From: Turnera subulata
Lineage: Eukaryota > Streptophyta > Magnoliopsida > Malpighiales > Passifloraceae
NCBI GenBank assembly: GCA_028386065.3
Contig: JAKUCV010002424.1
Coordinates: 43,051 to 107,050 of the forward strand
Reading direction: 5' to 3'
DNA length: 64,000 bases
The position numbers and the translations under genes are program-made. Of the stretch, positions 42,847-53,588 are shown piece after piece; position 1 is the first letter of the stretch; each line of letters opens with the position of its first letter. A model generated the notes under the pieces. That model did not search any database and was not told the origin of the DNA. It was given only the letters and a program-made list of their open reading frames with translations.

Positions 42847-42882
42847 AATTTCGAGGACAAAATTCTTTTAAGGAGGGTAGAC
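42847..42882 (+). other. Polypurine tract of element C
   Basis: TTTCGAGGACAAAATTC followed by AAGGAGGGTAGAC before the 3' LTR start TGTAACAG. Confidence 0.8.
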
Positions 42883-43543
42883 TGTAACAGTCCGGGTAAA
42901 ATTTATATTTTTACCGGGACTGTAAAAAGCTTTGTACAGTAATTTACAATTTGAAATTAATCTTGGGTAATTATTTCAAGGTAAATTATGCATCGGATTC
43001 CAAATCCACCTCTTGCCCCACGTTTCAGATTTTTTTTTCGGATTTTATGGACCAGAGATGGTATTTTTTGGGTCCAGAAATCTTCAGAAAAGGCGGGTTT
43101 AACCTTGTAGGAACGGACCAGAAATAAAGTTAACGGGGTATATCAGTTATTTGCTGGTCCGGACAATACACGCCCCATTATGCAACACAATAGCTACATA
43201 ATTGAGACGGCTCAATTATGTAGGCTGCATTTCGTGGAATTTCTTTCCGCTTCCCTGTGCCACCTACCCCTTGCACCGTCTATATAAACGGTGTTTTCCT
43301 CAGCATGCATTGCACAACCCAGTACCATCTTCTTCCTGCAAACTTGTAACCCAGTTCTTTTCTTTACATCCAAAACCACTTAAACACCAAACCAAAATCA
43401 AAAGGAAAGAGAAAAGTCAAGTACACAACCCCACCAAAACAACATCACCAGACCACCAATATCATCTTCAACCTCATGTACCATAAAAACCACCACCACG
43501 TTCAGCTTCTTCAGCCTTGCATAAGTCACAATCACTTCTCCAC
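42883..43543 (+). repeat. 3' LTR of element C, first part
   Basis: Matches 31696-32375 of the 5' LTR, with its TATATAA at 43281-43287. Interrupted by D after CTTCTCCAC. Confidence 0.92.
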
Positions 43544-43833
43544 TGTTGGCCCAAAAAAGGCTAAGAAGGGGGGTTGAATTAGCTTTTCCTCTTTTTCGGG
43601 TTTTCTTTGACTTGGCTCGACATAGAAGTCAAATGTGAAACTTAAAAGGAAATACGAAGAAGAAGGCAGAAAATTAGAGAAGACGAGCAATTTATAGTGG
43701 TTCCCCACTCAGGAGTACATCCACTACCTAAAGGTCCCCCCTTTAGGATTTCTAAATTATCCACTAATTTTGCTTTAACAGGCGAGCCAAAAAACCTATG
43801 ATGCACAAGTTTTTGCGGGCTGAACTTGCTAAA
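43544..43833 (-). repeat. 3' LTR remnant of element D (290 bp)
   Basis: Matches the first 290 bases of 60512-61576 and then jumps directly into the extra ORF at 43834. About 775 bp of U3, the purine tract and 3' untranslated DNA are gone. A minus-strand TATA (CTATAAA) is at 43691-43697. Confidence 0.9.
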
Positions 43834-44761
43834 GCTAGTTTCAGCTTTGGGATTTGATCAACAATCTCAGCACTTTTTCCCTTCTCTGTCTCTTCTGTCT
43901 CCTTTGGTTCTCCGGATTTGGCTGCTTCATCAGCCACAATATGATCTGTTGCAGGTGTACTAGATTTGGCCCGCACCGCAGCCAAGTATTCTTCATTAGA
44001 TTTCTTCATGTGAACCACGACACCTCCGAGTTCCTTCAACTTCTCCCCATAGAACTCTTCTGCATCTTTTCCCGGAGGTGGCACAAGTGGTCTTACAAAA
44101 GTAGCAAGCAGATTTGTTTTGGCTTTTGATGAGCCAGATCCCTCATCAACATTCAAAGCCCTAACCTCATCACTCGATTCAGCCATCTTCTTTACAGCAC
44201 AGTAAGATTTGGCTTTTACCAAGCCAGTATCCTCACCAACACAATCAGCTTTATCTAGACACCTAATCTTATCACTAGATTTTTCAATACTCACAACAGT
44301 ATTATCAACAACATTCCTAGCATCAGATTGTATCTCAATCATTCCTATCAAAGTCTTATCAGCAACATACACCTCTCTAGAACTTGAAACTCGAACACTA
44401 AAAGGTTCAAAGGTTAAAATACAAGTTTCAAATATGTTTCCTAGTGGTGCCTCTTCAAGGTTGAATGCATGCACCTTAGGATCGGATTCTTCTTATGAGG
44501 CACAATGGCTTCTTGGGTTTGAGTCCCAATTTTGAGTTTCTCAATTTCAGCAGCCGCCTCTCTTTCTAGTGAAGTAAACTCAGGGCTTGCTTTCTCTTCT
44601 TTCTCTTTCCCCTTTTTCTTCTCTAGTGTCGAGGTCATCTTGAACACCGGTTTTGCAGCAACACTTTTAGTTCTTCATTTTTGAGGTGCTGGAGGTTTTG
44701 GGGGTTTTTGTTTTGAGGGTGTTTGCCTTAGAGCTTTACCCTTACCGATATTGGTTCTCAT
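43764..44761 (-). pseudogene. Extra ORF after pol in element D, broken and fused to LTR
   Basis: The start is probably the ATG at 44761, in a Lys/Pro-rich N-terminus. A stop and a frameshift separate it from the main 236-codon frame (44474-43764). That frame has an acidic/Ser-rich part and F-V-R-P-L-V-P-P-P-G-K, F-Y-G-E-K-L-K-E-L-G-G, ending in a Lys/Glu-rich section. The last 23 or so codons read into LTR DNA across the deletion. It holds the position of the extra ORF of S, but I cannot align the two by eye. No known domain recognised. Confidence 0.5.
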
Positions 44762-45294
44762 GATGGTAAGTGTTTTAGAGTTAATGAGGTGTTTGTGTTT
44801 CAGAGAAAAACTAAGGGAAGTTGAAGAGGAAGTGGGTTATGGAAGAGAGAGAGATTCATGGGTTTTAAAGAGAGAGGTTGCCCAACTTCCATAAATGAAC
44901 CGCCTTGCTTTTACAGTTATTCCTTTTGTCAGAAGTGAGATACCACATATAGCCGTTGTCTCAGATTTTGTCCAGTTGACTTTTATGTTCTCTTTCCTCT
45001 TTTTATTGACCGCTGCCTTTTGCCCACTAGTTATTAGGTTTTGGCTTATCCTTGAACCAAATACCGCAACTCTTGCTCCTTGATGCCTTTGATGATTTGA
45101 TAACAGCCACGATGTGTCCTCATATGCTCATATGCTTAGTGCAGATGTGAGATGTGTGACAATTGTATATATTCTAAGTGCATATGTGTGGAGTATGTTA
45201 TGATATGCATGAACACATAAAAACCAAATGTGGAGCCAAATCAGAATACTTATGGTATATTGCAAATTCCAAGCTCGAGTTTGATTTTGGTGAG
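44762..45294 (-). other. Spacer after pol in element D
   Basis: About 530 bases without a conserved frame. Near 45260-45295 a short block resembles the S spacer at 12720-12750 and then joins directly to RT codons, showing that RNase H was deleted. Confidence 0.6.
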
Positions 45295-46336
45295 GTAAAG
45301 GAGACTACCTATCATGCCTCTGTATAATTTGACATCAACATCCTTACTATTCTCATCCTTGTCAAGTTTGGTACTAGTGCTCATTGGTGTTGGACTAGTT
45401 TTGGCTCTATCAAGCCAAATCTTTTTAGCAGCTCACGAGTGTACTTTGCTTAATTAAAAAAAATGCCACCATCGAGTTGCTTGACTTGAAAATCCAGGAA
45501 GAAATTTAATTCTACCATCATGCTCATTTCAAACTCGCTGTGCATTAGCTTTTCAAACTCTTGAGAAAGAGATTCAATAGTAGCACCAAATAAAATATCA
45601 TCAACATATATTTGCACAATAATGATATCATCTTTGTTAGATTTCACAAAAAAAGTTGAGTCAACTTTTCCTCTTGTAAAGCATTGTGAGAAAAGAAATG
45701 AGCTTAATCTATCATACCAAGCCCTAGGTGCTTGTTTAAGACCATACAATGCCTTTTTCAATTTAAAAACATGTTGAGAAAGGCACTCTTGACATCCAAT
45801 CGATAAAGTTTGAAAGATTTAAATGATGCAAATGCAAGCAACATGCGAATGGATTCAAGTCTAGCTACTGGTGCAAAGGTCTCATCATAATCAATACCTT
45901 CCTCTTGATTGTACCCTTGTGCAACTAATCGAGCTTTGTTTCTTACCACAGTTCCTGATTCATCAAGCTTGTTTCTAAAGACCCATTTGGTTCCAATGAC
46001 AGGATGGTCTTTTGGTCTTGCAACAAGCTCCCACACATTATTCCTCTCGAACTGATTAAGCTCTTCTTGCATTGCCATTACCCAGTTTCCAACAAGTATG
46101 GCTTCATTGGCATTTTTGGGCTCAACTTGAGACAAAAGGCAAGATGTATGTTGATGTTTTGCAATTTGGATATGGTGGTTACTCCCCTTCTAGAATCACC
46201 AAATATGGCCTCGGTTGAATGTCCTCTAGGTGCATGAACCACTGTGTTCCTCGGCTGTGAGCTTGAACCAGGTTCAGGAACATTTGACTGCACATCAATA
46301 GTTTGAATATTTGGCTAAGGAAAAGCCAAATGTTGT
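45295..46336 (-). pseudogene. pol: Copia reverse transcriptase of element D
   Basis: N-terminal linker (T-E-A-I-F-G-D), then [56 protein letters not shown] frame-breaking deletion there removes the Q-P-P-G-F-E block, then come K-K-A-L-Y-G-L-K-Q-A-P-R-A-W-Y and Y-V-D-D-I-L-F-G. The read ends near P-M-S-T at 45350 and R-G-M-I-G-S at 45300. RNase H is missing. Confidence 0.9.
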
Positions 46337-47096
46337 TGTGAATAACCGACCCAAAATCACTTGGGCCTATTCACCATTCCTTTACACCTTCTTCATAACT
46401 GTCATCCAACATCTTTGGAGTCGCCACCCAAATTTTATTAAGGGACAAAAACTTGGGAAAAACCCTTCATATGACTCCATTTGGGCAACTGAATAGCGAA
46501 CCAAAGAAGCTGGACCCGGGAATTCGTCATGGATGGGAACGTGTTAGGCACCCATCCATGTTGGGGCGAAAATTTGTGCAATTAGAGGATTTTGTATGCC
46601 ATGTGCAAGTGTGCGAGTGTGAGCACCTAAACACATAATAACTGAATATTAAAAAAGAAAGGGGAGAAGAAGAAGATTGGGCTTGAGTTTCCACCGCTAG
46701 AAACCACCTACGTACCCCGGCGACCGGGTTCAAAGCCCATGTAGTTCTCGACATGGCATCACAACAATCACATTATCATCAACATCAGCATCTCAACAAT
46801 AATTGGTCAGACAAAAAGGGATTAGGATTACCTCTTGTAGCCCTCCTCTAGGTCCTTTGTTTGGGTTGTGCCTTCCACACAATTTCCTCCCACTCCTCAA
46901 CTCAATCTTGGAGTTCTTCTTGATTTTCCCCTTTGCTGCCTTCAATGGATGATGCTACCAATGAAACTCTACCAGAGTTTTGCCTATGGAACTATTTCTT
47001 AAGCTTGGAGAGATAGAGTTTCTCCAAGCTCTTAAGCTTTATGAAGAGTATTTGTGTAATAGAATGTATGTCCCCTGAAATGTGAGAGGAGGGTCC

Positions 47097-47104
47097 TATT
47101 TATA
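47097..47104 (-). promoter_or_regulatory. TATA box of element E 3' LTR
   Basis: CTATAAATAGG on the minus strand; the same box is at about 56723-56731 in the 5' LTR, where it should drive the genomic RNA. Confidence 0.65.
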
Positions 47105-47232
47105 GTGTTCTGGGTGGCCTAGGGGCGTGGACCAACTTAATGTCCAAGGTAATGGCCAAAACCTGGGCCCAAATCGAGTAGAATCAGATTACGGGCGAAA
47201 ATCGGGGAGAAAACGCATTTTTGGGGGTGCAT

Positions 47233-47337
47233 GACCGCCATGGCCGGCGGTCATCCTATGGATGACAGCCAGGCCGGGCGGCCATGGGTGGAAGACCGCC
47301 CAGGCCCGGCGGTCATCCCGAGATGACCGCCCGCGCC
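47233..47337. repeat. 30-31-bp GC-rich hairpin repeat in U3 of E, four units
   Basis: Units start at 47233, 47264, 47294 and 47325. Each is close to GACCGCC-N6-GGCGGTC, a 7-bp-arm hairpin. The 5' LTR copy (56861-56966) has several G-to-A or C-to-T changes in the arms. A related three-unit set lies ahead of the antisense gene at 49382-49462. Confidence 0.8.
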
Positions 47338-47950
47338 TACGCATTTCACCCGTTCTTTCCTTTTTCGGTCCCGATTCTCCCCTAATTCCTCCCTGATTGA
47401 TCATACCATGTAATTAACCCCTAGACTGCTCAGAATCCTCTACTTCCTTGATTACTACTCCCCTCAATCATCTCCTAATTGACTAATTACACATTGATTC
47501 CTCATTTTAAGCCAAAATCATACCAAAAACATTCTTGCTATTAAGGAATGATTTAACTCTGATTTTCCACGAAAATCAGAGCTAAATTTGTCTGCAAGCA
47601 AGGTGTTAATGGGCTGTGCAACTCTGAAGAAAAGTCCATACCTTATTAAATTGGACCCTTACATTTATCTTCAACCCAAAAATAATTATAATTGGGTTCA
47701 ATAAATAAACAAGCCCAAATTTAATGAGATAAAATATATTTTAGCAATTTAGTCCTTAACATATCCTACAGTTAAATCATCTCATTAATCCTAGACATAT
47801 AAAAGTCTTAATTACTATAACTTATAAATTCTATTAAAATTAAACCCCATCCATGCTTCAACCCAAGACTAACTCATCAATCTTATGGTTCAAACATGTC
47901 TGGAGTCTAATCTCAATGGAATCTTAATGGGTCAAATTTGGGTGTTCACA

Positions 47951-47964
47951 GATGCCCCTCGTTG
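47951..47964 (-). other. Polypurine tract of element E
   Basis: ACGAGGGGCATC on the minus strand, next to the LTR start TGTGAACACC. It is short compared with the tracts of B and C. Confidence 0.55.
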
Positions 47965-48059
47965 GTGAATCTTTAAAATTTTAAGGACGAAGCAACGCCA
48001 GGAAGGAACAACCATATTTGGATAACGAGTGTGAGTGTTGTGGACCAATGGTTGGAGCA

Positions 48060-48790
48060 TCACATGCTCTACCTCGAGAATCATCTCATCCCGAGGTTTT
48101 TTTTGGATTTTCCTGGTCCCAAAAATCATTAATAAAGAATCATCTCACCTATGTTAACTAGGGAAATTGTCTACCTCCCGTGGGGAATTCCTCTACTGAG
48201 GGGTTTCTTTCGGGATTTTCTTGGTCCCAAAAGTCATTAACAAAGGATCATCTCACCTATGTTAACTAGGGATATTGTCTACCTCCCGTGGGGAATTCAT
48301 CTACTGAGGGGTTTCTTTTGGGATTTTCCTGGCCCCAAAAGTCATTAAAAAAGGATCATCTCACCTATGTTAACTAGGGATATTGTCTACCTCCCATGGG
48401 GATTTCATCTACAAGTCGCTAACAAAGATCATCTCACCTATGTTAACTAGGGATATTGTCTACCTCCCATGGGGATTTCATCTACAAGTCGCTAACAAGG
48501 ATCATCTCACCTATATTAGCTGGGGATATTGTCTACCTCCCGTGGGGAATTCATCTACAAGTCGCTAACAAGGATCATCTCACCTATATTAGCTAGGGAT
48601 ATTGTCTACCTCCCGTGGGGAATTCATCTACAAGTCGCTAACAAGGATCATCTCACCTATATTAGCTAGGGATATTGTCTACCTCCCGTGGGGAATTCAT
48701 CTACAAGTCGCTAACAAGGATCATCTCACCTATATTAGCTAGGGATATTGTCTACCTCCCGTGGGGAATTCATCTCATCTCAGGGGTCTT
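48060..48790. repeat. 73-bp / 108-bp tandem array in the 3' untranslated region of E
   Basis: The shared core is ATCATCTCACCTAT ... CTAGGGATATTGTC ... TGGGGAATTCATCTAC. Units beginning near 48140 and 48247 are about 108 bp and include a GGGTTTCTTTTGGGATTTTC segment. Units from 48425 on repeat every 73 bp exactly (48425, 48498, 48571, 48644, 48717) because that segment is deleted. Units are nearly identical, so the amplification is recent. Confidence 0.92.
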
Positions 48791-49377
48791 GGGATTTTCC
48801 TGGTCCCAAGAGCTAACGTGAATCATCCCGTGGTTCGTCTACATCGTCTCGGTGCTTCTCTATGTCGGGACATCTGCCCCTAGCAACTCTTATCGACTCT
48901 ACTTCTCCCCTAGGGGCATTTGCCCCTGGCAACTCTCAATGGTTCTACTTCTATCTTAGAAGCATCTGCCTCTGGTCTCGGCTGGTTTAGATCAAACATA
49001 TTCGTGGACCCTTTAGGGGCATCTGCCCCTGGTCTCGGCTGGTTTGGATCAAACATATTTGTGGACCCTTCGGTCCTCCCTCATTCAGAGCATCACAGCT
49101 CGAGGCAATCATCCAAAGCATAAGCTCATCACGTTTTCAAGAGACTCATCATTCTAAAGCAAAATACACGTCTAACTCATCATAACATATATCATTGTAA
49201 ATTCAAGTAAAAGATCATAAAATGCCCCTTAAGTGATAAATACACTTGTTTTCCTCGCCCCTCTTTCACACACTCTCTCTCTCCTTTCTTCCCCTCCTCT
49301 CTCAATTCTCTAGAATTTTTTTTTTTGGAAAAAAATTTCTTTTGGGTGAACAGTGCCGGTTGGGCAGTCAAGGGGAG
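48791..49377. other. Remaining 3' untranslated region of E with a 57-bp duplication
   Basis: At 48962-49075 a 57-bp unit beginning GCATCTGCC is present twice, after two looser copies of a block with GGCATTTGCCCCTGGCAACTC. The rest, including a purine/pyrimidine-rich stretch near 49260-49330, has no gene. Confidence 0.7.
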
Positions 49378-49381
49378 AGAT

Positions 49382-49462
49382 GACCGCCACTTCCGGCGGT
49401 CTTGTATGGATGACTGCCAAGCATGGCGGTCTTCTCGTCATGACCGCCCGCGCTGGCGATCA
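49382..49462. repeat. Three-unit hairpin repeat upstream of the antisense gene of E
   Basis: Hairpins start at 49382, 49412 and 49442, exactly 30 bp apart: GACCGCC-N6-GGCGGTC and two near copies. They match the LTR U3 array, and both arrays are followed by a TTTCC...TTTTCGG block. They lie about 90 bases before a TATA box. Confidence 0.8.
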
Positions 49463-49551
49463 TAGCTCCCGGGTTTTCGTCTTTTTTCCTTTTTTCGGCC
49501 TTTGGGTTTGGGCTTTAGGGTTTTGTGCGAATTCCACTGATCCCAAGTCAT

Positions 49552-49559
49552 TATAAATA
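49552..49559 (+). promoter_or_regulatory. Candidate TATA box of the antisense gene
   Basis: TATAAATA, 67 bases before the ATG at 49626. A plausible start would lie near 49582, giving a short leader. Confidence 0.6.
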
Positions 49560-49625
49560 AAACTCTAGGTACCCAGAACTCTTCACAACTCGTCAAAACA
49601 TATTCTAAACGCATCTAAGGTAAAC

Positions 49626-50921
49626 ATGAGTGAAGATTTCCACGCCAAGGTATTCCAATGGATGGAGAGCTTTCCCCAAACGCGTTGCTTCGATTTCAAG
49701 CCAACTAGACTTTGTGCCTTGTTCGACCTGGCCCATGTGAAGATTGATGAAGGCTTGATTCATGCTGCTGCTATGTTCTGGGAACATGACCATCACGTGT
49801 TCTGCTTTGGCCCTTCCATGGCAGAACTCTGTCCCACGGTAGATGAATTCGGCGCGCTTTTGGAGGTTCAAATAGGGGAAGATATTGCCATTGTCTCCCC
49901 CACCGCGGTAGCTGAGCTTGAAGTTAGTTCCTTCCTATCCCTTGACGGTAACCAACTGAAATTCTTGCTCGGCAAGGGGGAATTCATGAACTTATCTCCC
50001 ATAGGTGATCAATACTTTGTTAGTACTGCATCACGCAGATATCTAGAATGCAGCCCTTCCTAGAGAAGCAGACATGACCACGCCCTAGCTTTGGTTATGG
50101 TAAGCGAATTCTTGTTAGTCACCCCGTTCTGGCGTGTGCCCCCTCGGTGTTGGTGCCTTCGTGGCTAAGCTCTTTAACGGCTATAACGTGGTGCCTTCTG
50201 TTTTGGGCAAGACTCTTATTTGCTTGGATACTCTAGCATCTTATCCTGGCAAGCCCTTGACTGGTTCTCCCCTCCTTCTCCAGGTATCATCCTCGATTTA
50301 TCTGACTCCTGGAATCGTATTTACTCTTCCTCTTTTCCGTATAAAACTCGTGGACTTGTTTTCTTTCAGATGTGGTTATGCGACCATCTCCAATTGATCG
50401 TCCCTCCAAAGTCTGGCTGGTATACTCCTATGGACTATCATGAGCGAAACCTCATCGTAGTTGTTTCTTCTACCAAAAATTGGGTGCTTTTTATGAAGGA
50501 TATGGCTGACAGTAAAATCCTGTGGTATTGCTCTTGGTTCCACATGCAAAAAGTTGTCTTCCGCTTGCCCGGTCAGAAGGTGGTGGTCCTCCCAAGAGTT
50601 CATCGTTCTACCCAATACTATCCGGCTAGGATAGTTAGACAGTTTGGTTGTGCTCAATTCACTCCTCCGCCTTCATGCTCACACCTCGACATGTTAGTGG
50701 ACAACCGTACTATAAAGCTCATGCATGGATATTGGAGTCAACCCATAAGGGTTAAAGTTATCAACCCGAAGGCCCCCTATTCTTCCGAAGGATATCAACA
50801 ATGGTTGAAGAAATACATGGGTTATTCTGAATGGATCCTCTCAAGTTACAGGAACCGACTTTTAGGATCAAATGTTCACTTAGAACCCGAATCTCCCAGC
50901 GACAACAAAGAGGAAGCTTAA
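49626..50921 (+). pseudogene. Antisense accessory gene of element E (DUF7745/plant-mobile-like), spliced
   Basis: It lies between pol and the 3' LTR on the strand opposite to pol, a place where Tat-group elements are known to carry extra ORFs. Exon 1 (49626-50283) has F-W-E-H-D-H-H-V-F-C-F-G and E-L-C-P-T-V-D-E-F, a pattern I associate with DUF7745 or plant mobile domain proteins. Then an in-frame TAG (50061-50063), a conserved stretch, a frameshift near 50140 and G-S-P-L-L-L-Q. Exon 2 (50370-50921) continues M-W-L-C-D-H-L-Q-L-I-V-P-P and ends in an acidic tail. Without the intron the frame is broken; with it, the join is in phase. The TAG and frameshift suggest this copy is dead. Function of the family is unknown; the family name is my recollection. 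Confidence 0.72.
50284..50369 (+). other. 86-bp GT-AG intron in the antisense gene
   Basis: Donor CAG|GTATCA and acceptor TTTTCTTTCAG|ATG. Removing it joins G-S-P-L-L-L-Q to M-W-L-C-D-H-L in phase 0, while reading through gives sequence unlike the flanks and a stop in the exon-1 frame. 86 bases is a normal short plant intron. Confidence 0.75.
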
Positions 50922-51108
50922 GCATACTAGATGTTTTGCTAGGATAAATTTTATGACATGTGTAACGCATGCAAAATAAATGAGTGAATGAACTCCTTTT
51001 TTCTTTCTTGTCAACCTTTAAACTCTTATTAATAAAAGTGGGCTGGACCCCGAATCTTATTACATCCTTCCCCCCCCCTTTTTTTTAGCACAAAGAATTG
51101 GATCTATA

Positions 51109-52473
51109 TTATACATAATATTTCATCAACTGATCCAGGTTGACTGGCACTCGGAACTCATTCCCGTCCAAATCTCTAATCTTCGTAGCACCTTTTGACA
51201 TGATTTCTTTGATGATGTAGGGCCCGATCCATTTAGCCATGAATTTGCCCCTAGGATCATGCACTGGTTGTCTTATTTCTTTCAACACCAGGTCCCCTTT
51301 CTTCAATCCTCTTTCTCGAATTCGCTTGTTGAAGGCTCGAGCTATCCTCCTTTGGTACACTTGCACATGGTATAAGGCTGATAATGGTTTTACATCGAGC
51401 AATGCTAACTGATCAAGTCTTTCTTGTACCCATTCTGTCTCACGAAGCTCACTCTCTAGAGCCACCTTCAAGGAATGCACTTCAAGTTCTATTAGTAACA
51501 CAGCTTCCATGCCATACACTAGAGAATATGGGGTCGCACCCGTCGAGGATCTGATGGAAGTTCGGTAACCCCAGAGCGCCAGTGGCAATTTTTCTGACCA
51601 TTCCTTGTGTATGGGTATCATCTTTCCCAGGATAACCTTTACATTCTTGTTGGCAGCTTCCACCGCACCGTTGGCCTGGGGTCGATAAGGCGATGATCTG
51701 TGATGCTTGATATCGTAATCCCGGCACAACTTCTCAACATTAGCTTTGAAATATGGGCCATTATTCGATATCAGCTCGTTTGGGACACCATAACGACAGA
51801 TGACGTTGTTTAGGATGAATTTGGCCACCTTTTTAGATGTCAACTTAGCATAAGACTCTGCCTCTACCCACTTGGTAAAATAATCAATGGCAACTAATAT
51901 GTACTCGTGTCCATTCGTCGCCTTTGGGGTTATCCTCCCAAAGACATCAATGCCCCATGCGGAGAACGGTCAAAGTGATGACATTGGTGTCAAAGGTGCT
52001 GGTGGTTTAGAAAATAGCTTCCCATGGATCTGGCAAGTATGACAGCATTTCTCAAATTTGGCACAATCGGCTTCCATGGTCGACCAAAAGTATCCCAATC
52101 GCAATATTTTTCGAGCTAACATGTCTCCTCCCATATGAGGGCCCTTGCCTTCCCCGTGAACTTTTATCATAATCTTCTCGGCTTCTCCCGCATCCACACA
52201 TAATAGATGGACCCCCATTACGTGCCGCTTGTGAAGGCTCCCTGCACACACAACATAACCTCTAGCCAGCCTTCTTAGAGTCCTCTTTCCAATCTCTGTA
52301 GTGCCCTCAAGGAACGTCCCATCCATGAGGTATCCCAGGATGTCTTTATACCAATGATCCATATCATCATCATTCATAATTTGGTTGTATGATGGTTGAT
52401 CAAGCTCTACAACGGTGATAGCTATGACAGGAGCTTTGTCGGAAGGTAAATCTTTCAAATAATCCTGTACCAA
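51109..52473 (-). pseudogene. pol: Tat-like integrase of element E
   Basis: The zinc domain has H-M-G-G ... C-C-H-T-C-Q (near 52060). The core starts G-I-D-V-F-G (first Asp, near 51945), after a TGA at 51970-51972. The second motif reads I-S-N-N-G where relatives have S-D-N-G, so a catalytic Asp is Asn (GAT to AAT). The Glu is kept in N-G-A-V-E-A-A-N. The C-terminal domain has G-D-L-V-L and W-I-G-P-Y-I. The 244-codon frame 51843-51109 ends M-K-Y-Y-V as in relatives. Confidence 0.9.
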
Positions 52474-52937
52474 GGTTCACTTACCACCTTTTCCTGGTTA
52501 AAGGAAGGCCGATTCCTTTTCTGAACCATCAACGGTAAGATGATAGCGTTGTTTGGCATTCCCATCATCGAGGAAAGTGTGGCCAAGGCATTAGAAAACT
52601 GATTCTCCCTCCTAGGCACATATTGAAAGTCAATTTCTTCGAATCGGGAAGCTAACATCTTTAAATGCTCGGGGTAAGGTATTAGTCTTTCCTCCTTGAT
52701 CCTCCATTCTCCCTTGACTTAAAATATCACTAGAGCTGAATCTCCTAGTACCCTAATTCGTTTTATCCCCATGTTCAATGCTAAACCCAAACCATTAGCA
52801 CATGCTTCATATTCAGCCACATTGTTAGTAGCTTTAAATTCCAGCTTGCAGGAGATTGGATATGTTACTCGGTCAGGAGACGTGAGGATTACACCCGTCC
52901 CAAAACCTCGAGCGTTAGCTGCTCCATCAAAATGCAT
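52455..52937 (-). pseudogene. pol: Second (archaeal-like) RNase H domain of element E
   Basis: F-D-G-A-A-N (Asp), T-N-N-V-A-E-Y-E-A-C (Glu) and L-G-D-S-A-L-V-I (Asp) are all kept. A stop follows, then V-P-R-R-E-N-Q-F-S-N-A-L-A-T-L. A second RNase H after the usual one is the known hallmark of Tat-group elements. Confidence 0.87.
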
Positions 52938-52940
52938 TTC

Positions 52941-53588
52941 TCATATTGGTACCTCTAAGTTCATCACCTCCTCCTCATCAAGGAATTGTGGCTCGAATCT
53001 CTCATCCCTATCCACCGGTTGTGAAGCTAGAAAATCTGGTATGGCTCCTCCTTTAATAGCTTTTTGAGACACAAACCGGATATCAAATTGTGATAGAATT
53101 GCCACCCATCTGCTTGTACGACTGCTCTGCACCGGCCTCTCCATTAGATACTTGATGGGATCCATTCGGGAAATGAGCAAGACTTCAAAAGAGATAAAAT
53201 AATGTCGGAGCTCCTGGCAAGCCCAGGTTAAGGCCACACAAGTCTTTTCTACCAAGTTGTAGTTCAACTCGTACCCATTGAACTTCTTACTCAAGTAATA
53301 TATGGCGGTCTCAATGCGGGAATCTGGCAGTTATTGAGCTAACATGGCACCCATGGCTTCTTCTGTGATAGTCAAATATAATAGCAATGGCTTCCCTTGC
53401 CTAGGAGGCTGGAGCAGTGGAGGATTGGACAAATATCTCTTACTTTCTTCGAAAGTATCCTGGGATTTGTCATCCCATCTTACAGGAACTCATTTCTTGA
53501 GCAACTGATGGGTGGGTGCACAAATGCTAGAAAGCTGAGCAATGAAACGACTGACATACTGAATTCTTCCTAGGAAACTTTTGACCTC
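52941..53588 (-). pseudogene. pol: First RNase H domain and connection of element E
   Basis: Frame 53294-52941 has the pattern S-K-K-F-N-G-Y-E-L-N-Y, V-E-K-T-C-V-A-L (Glu), R-H-Y-F, D-P-I-K-Y-L (Asp), R-W-V-A-I-L-S-Q-F-D-I. Upstream, 53588-53295 continues RT in the same general frame, with stops (TAG at 53589-53591, another near 53335). A linker ends in D-E-E-E-V-M-N. Confidence 0.85.

Larger units (their letters stand above)
46337..47950 (-). repeat. 3' LTR of element E (1614 bp)
   Basis: Begins TGTGAATAACCG and ends GGTGTTCACA on the plus strand. About 190 bases longer than the 5' LTR, which has a deletion between CCAAA repeats at about 57154. It carries a four-unit hairpin repeat at 47233-47337 and a minus-strand CTATAAATAGG at 47095-47105. 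Confidence 0.93.

Noticed and set aside
48140..48790. Regularly spaced repeats as a CRISPR-like array
   Set aside because: Units are contiguous with no unique spacers and sit in a plant retrotransposon 3' untranslated region.
49626..50921. Captured ordinary host gene
   Set aside because: Position and strand fit the known extra ORFs of Tat-group elements, and the protein pattern is one mostly seen with transposons; capture remains possible but less likely.
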